From NCBI GenBank assembly GCA_003550325.1, contig QKWP01001274.1, positions 45,624 through 109,623 on the forward strand: a stretch of DNA of 64,000 nt. The letters run 5' to 3'. The position numbers and the translations under genes were made by a program. Each line of letters opens with the position of its first letter. Positions within the stretch are counted from its first letter, which is position 1. Below, piece by piece: positions 10,001 to 25,000 of the stretch. This DNA comes from Gigaspora rosea (lineage: Eukaryota; Glomeromycota; Glomeromycetes; Diversisporales; Gigasporaceae). The notes beneath the pieces were generated by a model that was not told the DNA's origin, did not search any database, and saw only the letters and a list, made by a program, of their open reading frames with translations.

Positions 10001-13000
10001 TAAAGTCATATGATTTCGCAGACATTTATGTCTGTGAAATCAGATATCATTCTGGGGAGGTACTAAATGTAGTGCTCTACATTGAAATTTTTATTGTTAA
10101 CTCGCTCTATTAGAATAAGGCTAATCTGGTCTTTGGGTGGCGAAATACAAAAAAGAAATCGCAACAATGTCACTTGATTATTAATTATTTTTTTTTATTT
10201 TTTTTTTTATTTTTTTATTTTTTTTGAATTTCGCCGCCTATCTATAATTTTAACACAAATGGAAATTGCTGACAGATAAGAGCTCAATATAGCCTCCCTC
10301 CCCAACAGCCCTCAAGAACAATGACAAGTTCTAAAATAAATATTGATTATTTTAGAACTTGACATTGTTCTGGGGCCGTTGGGGAGGGAGGCTATATTGA
10401 GCTATTATCTGTTAGCGCCTTTATTGTCATAATTTCTTTTCTGATATAGCAGCACTATCTTTATTAGATTTCTTTTTTTCAATCGCTATTATTGATTTAG
10501 AAGAGAAAAATCAGAACAAAAAAAAAATGTATTAAGACTAGAGATGGGCACTATGTGCATAATACTCATGCCTGTATGCGCATGGTGTGCACATATTGCA
10601 TGCGTGTTGAATTTGGAGTTTATTTGCCTTAAAGACAATGAAACCAATTAAATATCAATTTTTAGAATTGTTACGTTGCCCAATAGGAGCGACCAAACCA
10701 AGAAATTCATGTGCACCATGCTGCCTGACATGGGTATGGTGCCCATCTCTAATCAAGACATCAAAAAGCAACGTAATGAAAAAATCTCTATTCAGTTTAG
10801 CGAATATGAATTGTGGGAACTTTTACCCAACATTTGGGGATCACGAAAGATAAGTTTTATTACACATTTCTGTTGTTATTTTTATGCTACTTTTTACTTA
10901 ACTAGCTATCCTATTTTGGGGCTTTTAGAGATCATTTTTTGCTATTTCTTTATATTACAGATTGTTTTCAAAGTACAATGGGTAAGTTTTTCGATTTCAT
11001 ATTTTCAGATATTTCTGATACGATCCCGATACGATATGATACAACGATGCGATAACGATACAATATGATACGACGCGATACGCGATACGGTTTCGATTAA
11101 CTCAAACAGTCATTCCATTTAGTCGACATCACATAGGGTTATGGTTGAGCATTTACTAGTTGCAGGTATCTAAGTGATACCAACTAAATGAGCTATTGGT
11201 GAAATAATACGGGATCCCTTATTAATTAAGTCTAAAAAGTGATTTTGTAATTAAATTTGTACAAAGGTGTAATAAATTAATAAATCGATCATGTGACTTT
11301 AATATATAAGTCACATGATAGTTCGTTATATAGAAATATGTACACATAGTTTCCGGCTGGTAAGAAAGAGTTCGGATGCGGTATAAAGAAATTTAATATT
11401 TTAGTTCGGTATAACCAGCTTAAATTATTATAAAAAAATCTGTTCTGCCAAACCTGGTTCACTATAACCCGATTTCAGTATAAACAGGTTCGGTATAAAA
11501 AAAGTCGACCGTAAATATATTGGTTTAGTTATATTAAATTTAAAGTTTATACCAGCTACTGTATAAAATATAATATATATATTTAATTAGTAATTATAAT
11601 ATAAATTTAAAATTATAGTTTTGAATAATATTAAAAAGTAAATAAATATAATTTTAAATAAAAATAAATAATTTAACTATGCAGTAGTAATATTAACTAT
11701 TTCTAATTTTTTTTAACCTAAATTTTAAAAAATTTAATATCAAGATTTAAATTTGCTACATATGAAATTTTAACATTTTTACTTAAAATTTCTAACTTTA
11801 ATTTTTAATTCATAATCTGCATAGGAATCAGTAAAAAAAAAACATAGCAATATGGAAACATGTTAATTATATAATTTTACTTTTTTGAAATCTAGTGTTT
11901 TCCCAAGATTTTGTACTAAGTGAACCTCTTTTATAAACATATAAAAATTGCAGAAGAGATAATTACGAGCATAATGACAGTTTAAACATTAAAATAAGCT
12001 TAGCAGATCGTAAAAAATATGGGAATTTTTTCATTTACGACTATTTGTTCACTTCTTTGTTTATATTATATAGCCGTGAGGACAAATACACCTATATTTT
12101 ACAATGCACTAGACCGATTTTAATTTTTAACTACCATTATGCTTGTATTGTTTTCCTCTACAATATTTGTTATATGCATAAGGTGGCAAAATTTAATAGT
12201 GAAAATCACATGATTTTTTAATAGTTCCCAGACAGATCACAAATTAATATATGTTGAAATATAGTATCTTCTAGTAGTTTGACTAAAAAAAAACTAGCAA
12301 TATCTATTTTAAATAGCAAATTTTATACTTATTATCTAATAATTTAATAAGTAATATATAATTACAAAAATATTTATTATAGGTAATATAAAAAATTTAA
12401 TCAAAAATACTATTTAAAATATATTTACCTTAAAGTAGAAGATTTAAAGAAATAAAGATTTAATATAAATGTAAGTTTATAATATAATATAATAGTTTTA
12501 AAATTATTTTAAACAAGAATTCTATAAATTAATGCATATATATTGTAATATATTCTATAAATTAGATATTATATAAGATTTAAGCAAGCAAACAATATAA
12601 CAATATAGAATAAAAGTCAGTTTTAAAATAGAATTAGAATAAAAAATTAGTAAAAGCTGTTTCTAATTTAAAATTTTTTAAAGAAGATTTTTGCTAAAAT
12701 ACAAAAGAAGGTTTATAAACATAATTATATGCTACAATAATTATTTAAAATAGTACTATTATTTAAAAAAAATTATAATTTATTGTACAATGCAATATAT
12801 TGCACCCCTATTATAACTATATGGATCATTGATTTTGTGTAACAAATAATCAAAGAAATTTCTATCTAACAAAAACTAAAATTTAATTAATATTTAGATA
12901 TAGGGTTAAGGCCTGGAATGGGTAGAGGTATAGTTAGGGTGCATCCATAAATAATGTTAAACAAGAGGGGGTTGGATGAACGATAACGTTTTTCTCAATA

Positions 13001-16000
13001 AGTAGGGGGGGGGGTCAAAAAAATATAACATAATTTTTTTAGAAAAAATTGGCTAAAAATTGAACCAGTGGTCCAAATTTAATGATTTTGGTACCATTCG
13101 ATTCGTCTCAGTGAAGGAGTCGAATGGTACCAATTTCATTTCATTTGGACCACTGGATCAATTTTTATTGGCCAAATACTATTGGTTATTATGTTTCCTT
13201 ATAAAATTACTAAAAAAATAAATGGTTTTTGTGAATAACTATTGATCCAGTAATCCAAATGAAATGATTTTGGTATCATTGGATTTGTCTCACTGAGACG
13301 AATCGAATGGTACCTAAATCATCCAAATTGGATCACTGTGAACAATATATTCAAGTTTTTGTAAAATTTTATATTATATCTAATCTTATAATAAAATTGG
13401 TTAATTAGATAGGTATATTACAATATATATGTATTAAATTATTAAATTATAAAAATTTATTTAAAAATTTTAAATAAATTTAATATATAAAATTTTGATT
13501 ACCTTCTATTCCTTCTGACTATTTTAAATAAGTTTATATAAAATGTATGAATATATTAAAATAATAATATATAAATTTAAACAATTTTATACTTACTCCC
13601 TAGAATTTTAATAAAAATTCATTTTAATTTTAATAATAATATTATATATATTAATGTTAAAAAATAAATAATAATTTATAAAATTATTTAAAAAATATTA
13701 TTAAAAATAAATATATTAAATTTAATAAAGTATTTCACAGATCAGTATAGTATAGGTGAGCAGATCTGTATAGTATAGGCTAAATTTTTAAATCCATACT
13801 ATACTGATTTGGTATAATATATATTAGGGTTAGGGTTAGAAATTATAGCCGATCGGTATAGGGTTAGGATTAGGAATTATAGCTGATTGGTATAGTATAG
13901 ATCTTAAATTTGGCCTATACTATACAGATTTGCTCACCTATACCATACTGATCTGTCATAATCTCATTTAATATTATTTATTAACTAATTTTATTGTAAA
14001 TAGTAAAATTTTAAATAATTATAGTTATATTTATATATAAAGAAAAAATGTTTTTTTGCACTCTGTATAGCAGCTAGTCAGTTGATTTTAAGTTTCGATA
14101 TTGTTTTTTTTTTTAATATAATGTAACTTAATACAATAATTTTTTATTTTAATTGGCTAATTAGAGAAATGCACTACTATGCAGGTGCAAAATAATCTAC
14201 ACCTATATATAAATATATATATATATAATTAGCTAAAATTTTAGTAGTTTTTGCTAAACAAATTAGATAAATAAACATTTTTTTTGATAAAACCAAATAA
14301 AAATTCTATTTAAAGATTAAATAATAATTAAATATAAATTTTTATTTACTGCATACTAATTAAATAAAAATTGTATATTATTAACTTAGTATTAATTAAA
14401 TTTATAATTTAATATTTATAATATTTGTTAATTTTATATAAATAATATTTAAACATACTTTCTAATAATTGGATAAAAATATATTAAAATATTTTAATTA
14501 GTATAATATTTAAAAAATTTAATAAAATCAAAATAGTTTTATATTAAAAGTTTATATATACCTACTAAATAATTAAACAAAAAATATAAAATATATATTA
14601 TTAAACAAATATATTTAAAAAGTATATTTCAAAATAAAACAAAATATATATAATAAATTTATACTTACTTTTTAATAATTTAACAATATATATATATATA
14701 TATATTATTAACAAATAAAAAATAATAATATTTATTAAAAGAAAATTACTATTTATCACCAATAATGATATTACTAGTATTATAATAACTAATAAATGTA
14801 ATATATAAATTAATAATAAGTTTTTGCTAAAATAAAAATTAATTTAACTAATATTATAGTAGAATAAGAACTGGAATAGGGCAGGAGCATAGTTTATACC
14901 AAACTTTTATAAGAAATTTTTTTTGTTAGAGTCTCAAAAGTGATTTTACTGGCAAAATTTAAAGATACAATATATACTAGTAATAATTACCACTGGTGAT
15001 AAATAGCAACCTTCATTTAAAAATAGTAAATTATAATAACAATAAAGTTTATACTAACACAATCTGACTAATTGTTAAAATTTATAGATTAATTTAATAT
15101 TAATTAAAAATTTAATAAATAGAAATTATAATAACAATAAAGTTTATACTAACAATAACTCTTGTTCACTAATTGTTAAAATTTATATTATTAATTTAAT
15201 ATTAAATAAATAAAGTTTTAAATAAAGGTTTATTAAGTAAAATATTTTAAAATAGTTTGTACTAATATTTATACTTACATACTATAATAATATATTATAA
15301 TATAAATTATTTTATAATAAATATATAAAAATTAAAAAAAATTACTACTTATTGCTAGTGGTGATTATCACCAGTGATTAACAATAAAGTATAAATTAAT
15401 AAATGTTTTATACCAAAATAAAAATTAAAATTTAATTAATATTAGAGTTAGTAAGAACTAGGATATGATAGGAAAATAGTTTATACTAAAATTTTATGGG
15501 AATTTTTTTTGTTAGAGCCTCAAAGGTAATTTTTTAGACAAAATTTAAAGATACAAAATATACATTGATGATGATCTCTACTGGCAATAAATATCAAACT
15601 TCTAAATTAAAATATAATAATATTTATACTTACTTACTATAATAATAAATTATAATAAAATTATTTTATAATAAATATATATATATATAAAATATAAAAA
15701 TTATAATTAAAATTTAAAATTAAATTTACTTACTTACTAACAATCAAAAATATTAATAATTAATATTAAATTTTTAAAGATAAATATAATAATTTTTAAT
15801 TTTAATAATAATTAAAATTTAAAATTAAATTTACTTACTCACTAACAATCAAAAATATTAATAATTAATATTAAATTTTTATAAAGCCTATTTACCCAGA
15901 AGATTTAGATTATGACAGTCCTCTAACGCTTAACCAGAGGACTTCTGAATCTTTCGGAGCCGTGCAAGCTGGGCATATGGTGAGCGCTATAGAAAACATT

Positions 16001-19000
16001 GCACCCAATATCTCAGAACCCATATCATCATCTCCCTCTGAGATATTACTTCCTAACCCCAACAATTTAGTGCTAACTTATCCTGATAACAAATTGCTAC
16101 CAGATAATAATGCTAGTACTTCAAATACCATTTCATCATGTCACACTGAAATACCACTCTCGTATTATACACATTCTTTATTATCTACACAACAATACGG
16201 CTCTATCTACCCTAAAGAACAAGAGATATATGATGAATATGAATTGTTACCAGATGATTCTGACAATAATTCTAGTTTACCTACTAATAATATAGAAAGA
16301 ACAAATATCAATTTTCACCCTAATCTACTCGAGATTTATGAACTATCAACATGCTACAACAAATTTTTATACTACTATAGATTACAATCTTTACCTTCAC
16401 CACAAACTGTTGGCTCCTTTTTAACCTATCTACAAGAAGAATATCCTATGTTTTATAAAAAACAATATATAAGAATCTCTTTTAAAGAAAGCAGAATTGA
16501 TTATGTATTTGAAGAAGCACATATATATTTATTACATGAACACCACTTACCTAATTACTTTTTTGTACCTTTTGAAGACTTAAGTTTTTATGATGACGTT
16601 TCACTTAAATCAAATCACTCTTCTACCAGTTCCGACTTGAGCTCCAGCTATAATAACTATTTTCAATTACCAACTTTTACCGATGACTTCTTTTACCCTA
16701 CACCTTCTACTACTCCACAACCTAGTGATAGCTCACTAATTACAAACACCAACTCTCCATCTACACTAGCTCCTTCAGAGTTCTGTACAGAATCAGAAAT
16801 AATAGAGTAATCAGTAATTACTAATAACCATATAGCAAACAATAACCATCCAATAACTACTAACAACTACATATCAAACAACAACCATACTCTACAACTT
16901 AATATTGCTACCCACAATGTCCAGGGTTACAATACTATTACCAAGCAGCAACTTTGGGAGGAATACTGTTTACAGCATAACTTACATATTACTGGTATTA
17001 CAGAGACCAAAATCTCATCCAACAAATATAACAAATTTCTTAACACAAATCACTTTACCTATTACTGGTCTAGCCTAGACAACTCTGCAGAGGGCACTGC
17101 AATTATGCTACACAACTCTATTAAATCTCATGTTTATAAAATACTAAGCCATCCTGGAGGTGCCATTGCTATTGATCTCTATTTTAAACATGACTTTAAA
17201 TTTAGAATTATCTCCATATACCTCTCATCCATCTAAAGAAATAATACTCAACAGACTACAATTCAATGGATTCAGCAAGCTTTATCATCCAATATTCATC
17301 CCATTATCCTAGGAGACTTTAATGCATCATCTACTTTCTCAACATCTAATATAGCCAAAACTCAAATCTTTTCTTTCCTTCACAACAATAATATGTATGA
17401 CCTTGCTGATCATACTAATAACTTGGAACACACTTGGACAAGTAGTCGATACTCTAGCAGAATTGACTATATCTGGGCTCATGATTCAATAATTCCTTTT
17501 CTAACAAAATTTTCAACTCATAATTCAATTACATCTACCAATAGCGATCATTTAATTTTGCTTTCTCAATGGGTTTTTCCTTTTGCTCTATCTAACAAAC
17601 TTCAACACAAAACTAGAAGCAAACGCAGAGTCTTTAACTACAAAGCAATGACCAAGGAAACTTGGGAAGAATTTTCAAATCAAATTAATTACAATCTTAG
17701 TACCTATAATATACCCTCTACCTCCCATACTGATAACTCTCTAGAAAAGTTATGGCATCAAATCCAAACTAGTATTATTCAGGCAGCAGTTCAAATCATC
17801 CCTAACAAAAAATTCATAGTCCGCAACTTTTATCACACATTTACACCTAAGGCAACAGAGCTGCATAATGATCTTAAAACAATTGGCAGTATCATATATC
17901 AAACTAAAAACCTTATGCATAATAACATGCCTATTCCATCTGATCTTCATAACAAAATTCAATATATTAACCAAAAACACAATTTTCAAATTAATCTCCC
18001 ACCCTCTAACAAACAATATTTAGCACAATGGATCTTAGATACAAAGCAGATCTGGAAAACTTTATATAATGCTCGCAATCTTGAAAATGCAAAATTTCTA
18101 AGAGAACACATCAATACTGCTATCTCTAACAGATGTGATAGACTTCTTACCAACCCTACCAAAATGATCAATAGTATTCTCAACCGCCATACAGATCCTG
18201 TTCATTTTGATAATATCAAAACAAACAATGATCTAATTACAGACCCTATACAAATTAAGAGCCATATACAACAACACTTTCAGCAATGGACTTCATACAG
18301 GCCTTACAACCAAGAAATTTTCAATCAGCAATGGTATAATGACTACTTACCACTACAATCTGTCAACCCTCAATGGTACTTCACTGCACTTGATCCTATA
18401 ACATCAGAAGAAATAACATGTACCATTAATCAACTACCTAACAATAAGGCATGTGGACCATCTGGAATTAGCTATGAAATGCTAAAACATATTGGTCCTA
18501 ATGCACTATTAGCTATTACTACTCTTTTTAACAAATGCTTATCTACTGGACATATTCCCAAACAATGGAAAGATGGTCGCATTTTTCCAATTTCAAAAAA
18601 ACAAACATTTGATGGCAACCTACACAATACTCGACCTATTAGCCTCATTGAACATATTAAAAAAGTTTATACTAAAATTCTTACCAATCGTCTCAATAGC
18701 ATATTTACAAAACACAAAATTTTAAATCCTCATAACTATATTGCTTTACCTGGCAATAGTACTAACATTCCTATTCATATACTTAATAACTTTATTGAGG
18801 ATGCTATATGCAACAAACGGGAAATATGGATACTATCACAGGATATGAGCAAAGCTTATGATTCTGTAAACTTAGACCTTTTTACTAAAGCACTTTATAG
18901 AATCCAAATGCCATCTCAGCTTATTCAAATTCTTACCGATCTTCTCACTAATCGCTCTAACCAAGTCATAACAAACTTTGGACTTACACTACCTTACCCT

Positions 19001-22000
19001 GTACAAGATGGAATAGATCAAGGAGAAACAATTACCCCACTCTTCTGGCGCATCTATTATGATCCTCTTATTCACAAAATATCTACATCCTATCTAGGAT
19101 ATACAACTTCAACTACCTGGACATCTCATATACTACAACCCAACTCACATAAAATGCAAATTTCAGCATCAGTTTTAGCATACATGGATGATACCCTATG
19201 GCTTGCCCAATCTTTCCAACAACTGCAACAAATTTTACAAACAGCTGAATCCTTTTACACAATGGCACAAATACAAGTTAACCCGCAAAAATCTATACTC
19301 ACATCTAATACTAAACATGTACTACAATTACCCTTTATGAACTCTACTATTTCTGCTCAGCCACCAAATGTGCCTTTTAAATTTCTAGGATGCTGGTTCA
19401 CAGCAAATCTTAAGTATAATATACAATCTAAATTAATCCTTCAAGAAATTTTTGACTTGGCCAATATATTACAAACTAAACAAATCACAGACAAACAGGC
19501 TGCATATATCATTAATACTGTATTATTACCTATTTTAGAATATCGCATTCACAATATAGTCCTTTCACAAACTACATGCAACAAAATTTTGTCCAAATAC
19601 TTAACAATTGCAAAACACAAAGCCAAACTCCCTAGAACAACACCTAATAGCACCATGCTTAACCATAATATATATGGCATCAAAAATATCTGGGATATTC
19701 AACTTCAGCATCATATTTCTAATTTCCTTACTAGACTTAATAACCAAGACCTTCTTGGTACAAGCACACATATTAGACTACAACAACTACAAAACAATCT
19801 TTGGTCTACTATTAATATTCTTGCACACCCTAATCCAATAATTGATGGACCCAACAAACATACTACAACTTTTAAAATCATACAACTATTAAGACATCTA
19901 AATCTTACAATTACCATCAATCCCAACCTTTCATTACCACATACTATTAACCACCCTTACAAACCATTAGAAGATATTCTTAATACACATTCACTTTATT
20001 CAATATTCAAACAACAATTACGGAAAAAAAGAATTCTGTACATAGAACAACTAACTTCAGCTGACAATTCTACACTCCTAGCTTGGCAACACATCTCACC
20101 AAGAGTAAATTATTTACCAACTGGTAAACAGCCAAAATGGTTTTCCATATTGGAAAATACTATTTTGGCTAATCATACTACTCGAACCATACAGTCAAAC
20201 TTACAACTACCTTCAGTTAACTCTCTAGCTTTTAATACTGGCCATTATACTACTAAATCTAATACTTGGCTAATTACATATCTTGATAACAATATTATTA
20301 TTGGCAAAGCCCGCAGGTTTAACTTAGACTCAAATACCATTTCAATTACACACTGGTTACCAAACTTCGACCACCAGCATACAGAACTATATCCTGCACC
20401 AGATATTACCTGTACACCTTGCTTGGGATGCAACTTTAATTCCTTTCGTATTCAAAATCATTGCACCTTTAATATTTCTGCTACTTTATCTACCAAATTT
20501 CTAGGAAGAAAAAACTATACTTCATCCTCTAACAAACTGAACCTTCATGCAAATTACCTTGATCTTTTATACTCAATTGCTCTTCGTAATCCAAGCTATA
20601 TTCCATCACCACCAACTATTCCAATATATAATAATCCAATTTATGAAATATTTACTATAAACCAAGCCTCCAAGCTACTCTGCCAACTTGCTTTAACTAA
20701 CTCTACTCAATCTGAATTTATATTCTATACTGATAGATTGGTTAAAAATATTTCAACAGAGCAATGCACTATGGGCATTGGATGGACACAAATTGCTAAT
20801 AACCAAACAATCCAAAATTTTACAGCCCAAATTCAATTTTGGCTATCATCATACAAAACTGAGCTAGTGTCAATACTCTCTGCTATTAGCACATGCCCAC
20901 GGCACAGTACTATTCATATTTATACAGACTCACAATCAATTATTTCCAAATATTTTAAACTTACATCTAAACCACTATCTGCTCACAAAATCTTTTCTTA
21001 TAACTACTGGCCAATTTGGCACATCCTTCTTAATCTTATCAAATCATATTCATATCAACCTCATTTACACAAAGTAAGAGCACATAGTGATAATATATAC
21101 AACAATATAGCTAATAACTTAGCACAACAACACTCGTCAGCACCTGTCCTTTCATTTAACTACAACAATATCTACAACCCTTCATTTGCACTTCAATATA
21201 AACAATACTATATAGAACAACATACTCGCCATACAATTAAAAATATCTGTAATACTTATACAATTTCAATATGGTCATCTCAACACCGTATGGAAACTAT
21301 TATACCAATATCACACCAAATTGATTGGAATGCCACGTGGCTTTTCCTAAACAACAATCATAAAAGATCATACAACTATACTAACTTTCAACTAAGCAAT
21401 TCCAAAACATTTCGCATTAAAAACCTTCTTAATATTTTACCTACTCTGGCACATTTACACTGCCTCTACCCTACTACATTTAACAACAACTTATGTATCA
21501 CCTGTAACAAACACTAACAAAATCACCATTGGTTAATTTGCCCCAATAACAACATATTGCTTTCTATTATTCAACAAGCAATAAAAGATACTTTCACACA
21601 ACAAGTGTTAGACATTTCAGTTACAGAACTATCTGCACTATATTATAACTTAATTCATTATTATTGTCTCTCTTTTATACAACCACCAACTTCTATCTCT
21701 CCTTCAATTTATTCAACATTACAAGGTTTCATCCCTATACCAATTATTAATACTATTACTCAAACTAACACTTCTTACAAAATTGCAACACAACTTACTA
21801 TTACTTTACTATCTAAAATATCACAAAATATACACAATCAATTATGGAAACCTTATTGTACCAAATTAGCAAACTGGAAAAAAACCAATAACATTCAACC
21901 ACAACATACTACATACTATTCCACAAATACTCAATTATCCTATACCTGTACCCAGTGTTGTACATGGACATTGTCCCGCCGATTTTTCAGGGACGTGGAC

Positions 22001-25000
22001 AGTCTGGGACGGGACGTCCGGGACATGTCCGCAATAATGTCCCAACATGATGGACATGTCCGCCGGGTAAAACCAATCAAATTGCAGAATTATACGAATT
22101 TTATTGGTTGATGATCACGTGTTTAGTCGCCAAATGTCCGGGACAAAAAAAATTCTGGCCGGACATGTCCCGGACTGTCCGCCGTCCGTGTCTGTGTCCC
22201 ATGACAACACTGCCCGTACCCCTATACTTATAGTTGTATCTGTGGTATGCCTGATCAGCAACATAATGATATTGACAACAGGTGTTCTCCTGTTGGACTT
22301 GCAATCTGGAAAATTGAAATTTGGTTATATAACTGGATCAATTTTAGTACCCCTACAAACTCTATTTTATATTTTCAAATCTAGGTGAGTTTTAACCACT
22401 CTAGTAGGTTTAGGTTGCAGATTAGCTAAGTAGTATTACTATTTACAGTCTGAGTCTTGATTCTTGTAAATATAATTTGTAGTTCATAAAACCCCTAGAG
22501 GTTTTATTCTCAAATTATTAATAAAGACAGAGGCAAAACCTTACCTTAATACCAAAAAAAAAAAATATATTAAATTTTTAAAGATAAATATAATAATTAT
22601 TAATTTTAATAATAAATAAAATATAAAGATAATTTATATATTGCATGTACAATATTGTTGCACCTGCAACAGATCATAAAATCAGGTGTAATGTAAAACC
22701 CAAATAACACATTTTTTCATTGGTTAGAGTTAGAGTGAGGTAAAAATTGTATATATAGACAAAGACGTTTTATAGTAAAATTTTGCAAAGAATTTTTTGT
22801 TATAATTTTATATAGTCAATTTTAAGTTAAAGATAATTTTTGACAAAATGAACATTTGTTTTGAATTTTTTGATTATGTAACATTACACCTGATCTGGAA
22901 ATTTGATTAGGAGAGTGACATATAAGGCACATTATATTGATGCAATGAAAAAATTTACTCTAAAATATATAATAAAAAGCAAATTTTTTTCAAAAAATTA
23001 TAATTATTTATATATATATAGGGAACCGCTATTTACACCATGGTTTTTGCTATTTGCACCATGGATTTCATGTAACAGTAGATCATCAATTAACATTTTC
23101 TATTTGCACCATGGTAATATATGTTGCACCAATAAAACTCGCCATTTTTTGTAGATTAACAGTTATTAGCGCTGTTAATGTCGTATAACATTACACAAAT
23201 CTTCATTTGGTAGCCTAATCTAATGCAGGCCAACCCTAACCCTAAATTTATAATGCGGGCAAACTCTTACCCTAATTTTTTAAGGCCTTAACATAATGCG
23301 GGCCAGATTTCGCAATTTTGTGTAACCTTGGGCTATATTCATATTGCACCAATAAAAACTTGCCTTTTTTTGTAGATTAACAGTTATTCGCTCTACTAAT
23401 GTCATGTAACGTTATACAAGTCTTATTTTGGTTACTTAATCTAGTAGGCCTGCTAATCTAATTTTATAATGCGGCCAACCCTAACCCTAATTTATAATGC
23501 GGGCCAACCCTTACCCTAATTTTTTAAGGCCTTAAAAAATTAGGGTAAAGGTTGGCCCGAATTATAAAATTAGGGTTAGGGTTGGCCCGCATTATAAAAT
23601 AGGTTAGCAGGCCTACTAGATTACCAAAACAAGATTTGTATAATATTACACAGCATTAACGGCGCGAAATAACTATTAATCTACAAAAAAAAGCGAGTTT
23701 TTATTAGTGCAACATATATTGCCATGGTGCAAATAGAAAAGGTTGATTGATGATCTACTGTTACATGAAATCTATGGTGCAAATAGCAAAAACCATGGTG
23801 TAAATAGCAGTTCTCTATATATATATATATTAATAATTATTATATATAAAGTATATATAAATTGTTAATGTAATATCTTTATATTTTTTTGCTAAACAAA
23901 TCATAATAATAAATAATACTTTTAATAAGCCAAATAAATTGCTATTTAAAGAACAAATAATAAATTAAATATAAATTTATCTTACAGAAATCTGAGACGA
24001 TGAATATTTAAACTAGTTAAAAGAAAATTATATATTATTATTATTATTATTAATTAAATTAATTATTTAGTGTTTATTAAGTTTTATAAGTTTATATAAA
24101 TAAAATTTACTTACTTCCTAATAATTAGATAAATATATTTATATAATTAGTATACAAATTAATAATAAATTTAATAAATATCAAAATAATAATTTTATAT
24201 AAAAAGATTTTATATACCTACTAAATAATTAGACAAATATATATAACTTAATTTAAAAAGTATATTGTAAAATAAAACAAAATTTGAATAATAATTTATA
24301 CTTATACACTAATAATTTAATAATATATAAATATATATTATAAAATAAATAGAAAATAATTAATTGCTGACTTACATAAGAAAGATATAAGAAAGATAGT
24401 ATTTTATAGGCACAAATTACTAGTAAATTTATTATAATTATGAAATTTTTTTCCTCTATAGCAAACTTTTTTTATTATGTTAAAATACTTTATCTTCTAA
24501 TTAAAAAATATAAAAAATACTTTTTTATATATAATATAAAAAAATTTTAAAAATTGGATTAGTAGATAAAAAGATATTTATATTTTATTTTTGTAACTAT
24601 ATAGAATTTTTATAAGTATAGAAGAAAAAAGATTTCATTTATATATAAAAATTTAGTAAATTATACTTTCATAATTTATAAAATTCTATCATTCTTATGT
24701 GGATTGTGAATTAAAGTTTATATACCATCTAAAATAAATATATATAATTAAAGAACATTGTAATTTATCACTACAGTATAGCAATGTAGCTACCTTTGAT
24801 AGATCAATTAGAATGCATAATTAGTGTACCATGAAATCAAAACAAAACATGGTCTTTTCTAAATCGTTGTCTGTAATCAAACTTTTAACAAAGAAAATAT
24901 CGTGCTCTAACAAAAATAATTCTTTGCAAAATTTTACTATAATGCTCCTTATATACTACACACTACCATTACCTCATCTAATCCTAACTAATGAAAAAAT

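Larger units (their letters stand above)
7570..11511 (-). mobile_element. Tigger/pogo-type DNA transposon with nested MITEs
   Basis: TA duplications lie at 7568-7569 and 11512-11513. The left terminus CAGTCGACTCTGGATATACC matches the inverse of the right terminus (CGGTCGACTTTTTTTATACC), both followed by GAAC. Repeated CGGTATA words occur inside both ends. It encodes one transposase (9703-7982 joined). The 3.9-kb length is inflated by secondary insertions at 10268-10416 and 10539-10751 and by a MITE in the transposase intron. Confidence 0.85.
7073..12335 (-). other. Micro-exon block 5 (3'-most candidates)
   Basis: Exons by lowest coordinate, sequence on the minus strand: 12333 ATA (donor begins AT), 11553 TAGCTG (CAG acceptor, donor GTATAA), 7516 GCT, 7417 AACACG (donor GTATAT), 7247 CGA (acceptor lacks AG), 7154 CGG, 7073 TTG (donor GTAAGTATA). 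In the phase of exon 1 these extend the peptide with RYSWLTRDG and leave a TG awaiting one base. The Tigger element 7570-11511 sits in the intron between 11553 and 7516. Confidence 0.6.
13503..15841 (-). other. Micro-exon block 4
   Basis: Exons (lowest coordinate, minus sequence): 15839 TGA, 15734 TAA, 15634 TAA, 15279 TAT, 15154 15 nt (TGAACAAGAGTTATT), 15059 9 nt (TCAGATTGT), 14669 AAA (acceptor TAA not TAG), 14562 TAG, 14459 AAA, 14350 TATGCA, 13597 GGA, 13503 AAG. In phase they read LDNNIEQELFQIVNRNMQER, the most convincing stretch because every triplet that looks like a stop is split across codons. Introns here resemble those at 23.9-25.5 kb, so the block is part of an old segmental duplication. 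Confidence 0.72.
15882..22566 (+). mobile_element. LINE retrotransposon, 5'-truncated, with poly(A) and target duplication
   Basis: A 14-bp duplication (ATATTAAATTTTTA) lies at 15868-15881 and 22567-22580. The 3' end has AATAAA at about 22520 and a run of 13 A at 22553-22565. The coding frame is already open at the very 5' end with no ATG upstream, so the insertion begins inside the first coding region. It encodes endonuclease, reverse transcriptase and RNase H in frame 2, broken by in-frame TAA at 16808, 17234 and 21515. A 260-bp hAT MITE sits near the 3' end. It lies antisense within an intron of the micro-exon gene. Confidence 0.85.

Noticed and set aside
16808-21517. TAA read as glutamine (altered genetic code)
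   Set aside because: Other genes in the window use TAA and TGA as ends, the element uses CAA freely, and damage explains the few TAA codons better.
23230-23600. CCCTAACCCTAA words (also near 6.9, 13.8, 25.7 and 27.4 kb) as interstitial telomere
   Set aside because: They occur only once or twice in a row and always in the cores of inverted-repeat elements; no long array.
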